DNA of 64,000 bases from Streptomyces lichenis. GTDB lineage: Bacteria; Actinomycetota; Actinomycetes; Streptomycetales; Streptomycetaceae. Made by a program: the position numbers and the translations under genes. This document shows positions 60,547 through 64,000 of this stretch, in pieces. Positions within the stretch are counted from its first letter, which is position 1; every line of letters begins with the position of its first letter. Under the pieces are notes generated by a model. It worked only from the letters and a program-made list of their open reading frames with translations. It was not told the DNA's origin and searched no databases. Location: the NCBI RefSeq assembly GCF_023218175.1, contig NZ_JALPTH010000034.1, positions 1 through 64,000 of the forward strand, read 5' to 3'.

Positions 60547-61692
60547 TCAGCCCCTGCCGCCCGCCGTCTTCTCGTGGACGTACTCCACCAGCCGGGTCAG
60601 GGCGTCCGGGTCGGTGGTGGGGAGCACCCCGTGGCCCAGGTTGAACACATGGCCCTCCAGACCGGACGCGGCGGCCAGCACCTCGTCGGCCTTGGCCTCG
60701 ACCGCCTCCCGGGTGGAGAACAGCACCGCCGGGTCCAGGTTGCCCTGGAGCGCCTTGCCGGGCCCGACCCGGCGGGCCGCCTCGTCCATCGGCACCCGCC
60801 AGTCCACGCCGACCACGTCCGCGCCGACCTCGCCCATCAGCCCCAGCAGTTCGCCGGTGCCCACACCGAAGTGGATGCGCGGCACGCCGTACCCGGCGAC
60901 CGCCTCGAACACCTTCGCCGAGGCGGGCATCACCGAGCGCCGGTAGTCCGCCGGGGAGAGCGCGCCGACCCAGGAGTCGAAGAGCTGCACGGCCGAGGCG
61001 CCCGCCTCGATCTGCACCTTCAGGAAGGCGGCGGTGATCCCCGCGAGCCGGTCCAGCAGATCCGCCCAGAGCTGCGGGTCCCCGTACATCAGGGCCTTGG
61101 TGTGCTCGTGGTTCCGCGACGGCCCGCCCTCGACCAGATAGCTGGCCAGGGTGAACGGGGCCCCGGCGAAGCCGATCAGCGGGGTGGCGCCCAGCTCGCC
61201 GGTGAGCATCCCGATCGCCTCGGTGACGTAGTGCACGTCCTCCGGGGTCAGCTCCCGCAGCCGCTCCAGGTCGGCCCGGCTGCGGATGGGCTCCGCCACC
61301 ACCGGCCCGACCCCCGGCTTGATGTCCAGGTCGACGCCGATGGCCTTGAGCGGCACCACGATGTCGCTGAAGTAGATCGCCGCGTCCACCTTGTGCCGGC
61401 GCACCGGCTGCAGGGTGATCTCGGTGACCAGCTCGGGCCGCATGCAGGACTCCAGCATGGGGATGCCCTCGCGCACCTTCAGGTACTCCGGCAGCGAACG
61501 CCCCGCCTGGCGCATGAACCACACCGGCGTGTGCGGCACGGCCTCCCGCCGGCACGCCCGAAGAAACGCGGAGTCACGCGTCTGCGAGTTCTGCGAGTTC
61601 TGCGAGTTCTGCGAGTTCTGCGGCTTCTGCGGCTTCTGCGGGTTCTGCGGGGGCGGGGTCTGCTGGCCCGGGGGGCGTCCGTTGGCACTCAC
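60547..61692 (-). CDS. hemE: Uroporphyrinogen decarboxylase
   Basis: A 381-residue enzyme that decarboxylates uroporphyrinogen III to coproporphyrinogen III. The family opening PVWFMRQAGRSLPEYLKVRE (substrate-binding Arg), YFSDIVVPLKAIGVDLDIKPG, GFAGAPFTLASYLVEGG, LFDSWVGALSPADYR and the late FNLGHGVLPTTDPDAL are present. The N-terminus carries about 35 extra residues of Gln/Asn/Ser/Pro/Lys repeats from a 9-bp tandem array before the conserved RDSAFLRACRRE. The start is GTG 61692 (VSANGRPPG). Confidence 0.94.
   Translation of the reverse strand: MSANGRPPGQQTPPPQNPQKPQKPQNSQNSQNSQNSQTRDSAFLRACRREAVPHTPVWFMRQAGRSLPEYLKVREGIPMLESCMRPELVTEITLQPVRRHKVDAAIYFSDIVVPLKAIGVDLDIKPGVGPVVAEPIRSRADLERLRELTPEDVHYVTEAIGMLTGELGATPLIGFAGAPFTLASYLVEGGPSRNHEHTKALMYGDPQLWADLLDRLAGITAAFLKVQIEAGASAVQLFDSWVGALSPADYRRSVMPASAKVFEAVAGYGVPRIHFGVGTGELLGLMGEVGADVVGVDWRVPMDEAARRVGPGKALQGNLDPAVLFSTREAVEAKADEVLAAASGLEGHVFNLGHGVLPTTDPDALTRLVEYVHEKTAGGRG
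61583..61645 (+). repeat. 9-bp tandem repeat inside the 5' end of hemE
   Basis: Seven 9-bp units: four of TGCGAGTTC, two of TGCGGCTTC and one of TGCGGGTTC. On the coding (minus) strand they give QNS and QKP-type tripeptides. Whole units keep the frame, so copy-number changes only lengthen the N-terminal tail of HemE. Confidence 0.9.
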
Positions 61693-61783
61693 GCACCGAA
61701 TCTTCGCATGCGTGGGCAACCGGCTCGCGGGGCCCGGGGTGTCCCTCCCGCGTGCGGGGCTCCTTCCGCCTAACCTTCCCGGC

Positions 61784-62476
61784 ATGGCTGCGGCGCATGG
61801 ACAGTTCTCCGATCACTCCGCTCACCCCGAGGGGGGTGGCGGAGTCCCCGATTCCGGGCGGCAGGAGGCACCGTCCGTGCCGCCGGCCTTCCGGCGCGCG
61901 GTGGACGGTCTGACGTCGGCGCGGATGCGGCCGGAGATCGAGCTGGACACCGCCCCGGCACCGAAGCGGCTCGCGCCCTACGCGTACGCCCTCGAAGCGG
62001 CCGTTGTCGCGGACGACGAGGACCTGGCGGACGGCCGCCTCGTCCTGCTCCACGACCCGGACGGGCACGAGGCCTGGCAGGGCGCCTTCCGCCTGGTGAC
62101 CCTGGTCCGGGCCGAGCTGGAAGCCGAGATGGCGGCGGATCCGCTGCTGCCGGAGGTGTGCTGGACCTGGTTGACCGGCGCGCTGGAGGCCCGCGGCCTC
62201 CCCTACGACGAGGCGTCCGGGACGGTGACCCGGGCGGGCTCGTACTACTTCGGCGGCCTCGCGGACCGGCGCCCGGCCACCCAGATCGAGATCCGCGCCT
62301 CCTGGACCCCGCGCGAGGGCTCCGGCGGGGTGCCGGACACCTCGGCGCACCTGGCCGCCTGGTGCGACCTCCTCTGCCAGGTCGCGGGCCTCCCCCCGTC
62401 CGCCCCGTCCACCCCGGACGGCCCCTCCGCCGGCGTGGTCTCCCTCCCCCAACGCCGAGGCCCCCGCCGCGCCTAG
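61784..62476 (+). CDS. DUF3000 protein
   Basis: A 230-residue actinobacterial protein. The core is PSVPPAFRRAVDGLTSARMRPEIELDTAPAPKRLAPYAYALEAAV, then LLPEVCWTWLTGALEARGLPYDEASGTVTRAGSYYFGGL and ATQIEIRASWTP. It has no signal peptide; the function is unknown. TAACCT (61771-61776) lies seven bases before the ATG, suggesting a leaderless transcript. It is divergent from hemE with 91 bases between starts, an arrangement I recall as common in Streptomyces. Confidence 0.85.
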   Translation: MAAAHGQFSDHSAHPEGGGGVPDSGRQEAPSVPPAFRRAVDGLTSARMRPEIELDTAPAPKRLAPYAYALEAAVVADDEDLADGRLVLLHDPDGHEAWQGAFRLVTLVRAELEAEMAADPLLPEVCWTWLTGALEARGLPYDEASGTVTRAGSYYFGGLADRRPATQIEIRASWTPREGSGGVPDTSAHLAAWCDLLCQVAGLPPSAPSTPDGPSAGVVSLPQRRGPRRA

Positions 62477-63253
62477 TGTTGACCGGGTCTTCGTCTGCGG
62501 CCCGGTGGCCCCGCTGACGCGTCTGCGTCTGCTGTGGACCGGTCCGGTGGCGGTTTGCGGGTCCGGTGGGTGTGCACTCTGCCCGGTGGGTGGGGGGCGG
62601 GGCACTCCGGGCTCACGTGCTCGCCGCTCGCGCTCACCGTCAGACGGTCAAGCGCACCGCCTCATTACGCTCGGCGGCTGCGCGCGCGACCCTGCGTACC
62701 CCACCCAACGTCCGGAGGGCGAGTGCACCCCCGGTGGCCCCATCTCCCGGCCTGACGGCCGGGACCAATGCCCGACGCGACGGTACGGGCCCCAGGCCCG
62801 AAAGGGCCGTATCCGGCGGTACGAGTCGGGCAGGGCCGTCCCACCCGCCGGGCAGTAGCGCCCCACCGGTGCGGGCCCTCGGCCCGGAAAGGATCCACGG
62901 CCCGGAAGGGGCTCAGGTCCGGGCGGGGCCCGGTAAGAGGTGGCCCGGGCCGTCGGCCCGGAGGTCATCAGCCACGGTGAATCGGTCAGTGCGCCGCCGG
63001 TCGGGTGGGGGTACGCAGGGTCGCGCGCGCTGGGGGTACCCCCTGGACGGAGTCCTTGGGGGAGAAGCCACCGGCCCGCACCGGGGCCCTGGCCGCCGCC
63101 CGCTCTAGGGCCCGGTGGAATTGTTACTCACTAGATCGTGATCTTCCCCTAAAGGCGGAGCCACCGGCTGCCGAAGAGTCCTGTGACCCATCCCGCACGG
63201 TTCGCCCGGCTTTTCCCCGAGCCGGTGTCCCGCACCTTCCCCCTGGAGGCTTG
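62477..63253. other. 777-bp structured intergenic region
   Basis: No credible gene. It contains several compact hairpins: TCCCGGCC-TGAC-GGCCGGGA (62745-62764), GGCCC-GAAA-GGGCC with a GNRA-type loop (62795-62808), and the palindrome GGGGGTACCCCC (63032-63043). Words of the type GGCCCGGAAGG recur between 62880 and 62935. An AT-richer stretch with AGATCGTGATCT (63133-63144) probably belongs to the promoter of the regulator downstream. A small RNA is possible but not shown. Confidence 0.4.
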
Positions 63254-63916
63254 GTGTCCGTTCTCCTCGAGCAGCCCGCAAGCCTGGTCGCCTACCGGCC
63301 CAACAAGCCCACGGCCATGGTCGTCGTGGCCGATCCCCGTGTCCGTTCCACCGTCACCCGCCACCTCTGGGCGCTCGGCGTCCGGGATGTCATCGAGGCG
63401 TCGTCGATCGCGGAGGCCCGCCCGCGCATCGGCAACCCTCGTGACATCTGCGTGGCGGACGTCCACCTGCCCGACGGCTCCGGGCTGACCCTGCTGTCCG
63501 AGACCCGCGCCGCGGGCTGGCCCAACGGGCTGGCGCTGTCGGCCGCCGACGACATCGGTGCCGTGCGCAACGCCCTGGCGGGCGGCGTCAAGGGCTATGT
63601 CGTCACCGGTACCCGTACCAACATCGGGCACCCGACGCGGCACGGCGCCGCGCCGATCGGTGCCGCGGCCGCGCGGCTGCACCGCCGCCCCCCGGGTGCC
63701 CCGAGCCACCCGGGCGGCTACCGGGAGCTGTCCGGGCGCGAGGTGGAGGTGCTGCGCCTGGTGGCCGAGGGGCAGTCCAACAAGGCCATCGGAGTGTCGA
63801 TGGGCCTGTCCGCGCTGACCGTGAAGAGCCACCTGGCGAGAATCGCGCGCAAGCTCGGCACGGGCGACCGGGCCGGGATGGTCGCGGTGGCGCTGCGTAC
63901 CGGGATCATCCACTGA
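63254..63916 (+). CDS. LuxR-type response-regulator-like protein
   Basis: A 220-residue regulator. The N-terminal half is receiver-like (TAMVVVADPRVRSTVTRHLWALGVRDVIEASS, CVADVHLPDGSGLTLL with the candidate Asp in VADVHLPDG), but the acidic pair near the N-terminus is reduced to VADP, so phosphorylation is doubtful. The C-terminal 65 residues are a LuxR/FixJ helix-turn-helix (YRELSGREVEVLRLVAEGQSNKAIGVSMGLSALTVKSHLARIARKLG). GTG 63254 has GGAGG four bases upstream. No sensor kinase is adjacent, so it is an orphan regulator. Confidence 0.88.
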   Translation: MSVLLEQPASLVAYRPNKPTAMVVVADPRVRSTVTRHLWALGVRDVIEASSIAEARPRIGNPRDICVADVHLPDGSGLTLLSETRAAGWPNGLALSAADDIGAVRNALAGGVKGYVVTGTRTNIGHPTRHGAAPIGAAAARLHRRPPGAPSHPGGYRELSGREVEVLRLVAEGQSNKAIGVSMGLSALTVKSHLARIARKLGTGDRAGMVAVALRTGIIH

Positions 63917-63932
63917 CCGGATCCGGCACCCT

Positions 63933-63972
63933 CGGACGCCCGTCGACGGAACGTTCCGTCGACGGGCGTCCG
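63933..63972. terminator. Perfect 40-bp palindrome after the response regulator
   Basis: Two 20-bp arms (63933-63952 and 63953-63972) are perfectly complementary with no spacer; the centre is GGAACGTTCC. It starts 17 bases after the stop and should form a very stable terminator hairpin. The remaining bases to 64000 (with TTGACA at 63989-63994) look like the promoter region of a gene beyond the window. Confidence 0.7.
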
Positions 63973-64000
63973 CCGTTCACGGATATTGTTGACAGGTGAC

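Noticed and set aside
61583..61645. Tandem array considered as a CRISPR
   Set aside because: Units are 9 bp with no spacers and lie in frame inside hemE.

Overview
The window is a stretch of ordinary, very GC-rich actinobacterial chromosome and most likely comes from Streptomyces or a close relative. Supporting signs are the strong G/C bias at third codon positions, frequent GTG/TTG starts, ATGA stop-start overlaps, many leaderless promoters (TAnnnT six or seven bases before the start codon), and protein families typical of the genus (SAV2148-type HEPN protein, DUF3000, TIGR04222, AidB-like acyl-CoA dehydrogenase next to a GAF regulator). I see no rRNA or tRNA gene, insertion sequence, integrase, prophage or CRISPR array.

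Layout. 0.1-8.5 kb: cold-shock protein with a structured leader, CPA2-type antiporter, VOC protein and AraC regulator, YihY/BrkB membrane protein divergent from an AidB-like acyl-CoA dehydrogenase, GAF regulator, GNAT acetyltransferase. 8.5-18.3 kb: a full sulfur-assimilation operon (leader peptide, sulfite reductase, zinc-ribbon protein, CysH, CysC, CysD, CysN, sulfonate ABC transporter, sirohydrochlorin chelatase). Together these take up sulfonates or sulfate, activate sulfate, reduce it to sulfide, and supply siroheme for the last step. 18.3-20.1 kb: a HEAT-repeat protein and a MerR-HEAT regulator behind a textbook MerR promoter. 20.1-25.5 kb: hydrolases, DUF1697, a macrolide-type glycosyltransferase under a palindromic operator, an APH-fold kinase and a DEDDh exonuclease. 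25.8-34.8 kb: SAV2148-type protein, GlgX, TreY, a DUF1707-FHA protein and TreZ, i.e. glycogen debranching and the TreY/TreZ route to trehalose.

34.9-45.6 kb: small metabolic genes, an SDR/LysR pair, a PIN/RHH toxin-antitoxin pair, MsrB, MurC, a RibD-like reductase, ZapE, OsmC and a Tat-exported PhoX-like protein. 45.7-49.6 kb: a compact putative terpenoid locus (small protein, polyprenyl synthase, MpaB-family oxygenase, convergent P450) with no recognisable terpene cyclase. 49.7-53.3 kb: deacetylase lipoprotein, AIM24 protein, PTH2 protein, a truncated gene remnant and a secreted DUF4142 protein. 53.4-56.7 kb: a DUF692/MNIO enzyme with an extra C-terminal domain, translationally coupled to a TIGR04222 membrane protein ending in a Cys/Gly/Ser-rich tail, plus a second TIGR04222 paralogue. 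This is the best candidate for an undescribed peptide-modification system. 56.8-61.7 kb: HemQ, HemY, a CoA-disulfide-reductase-like flavoprotein and HemE (coproporphyrin-dependent heme synthesis). The window ends with DUF3000, a structured intergenic region and a LuxR-type regulator.

All assignments come from reading the sequence and from remembered family features; no database search was run.
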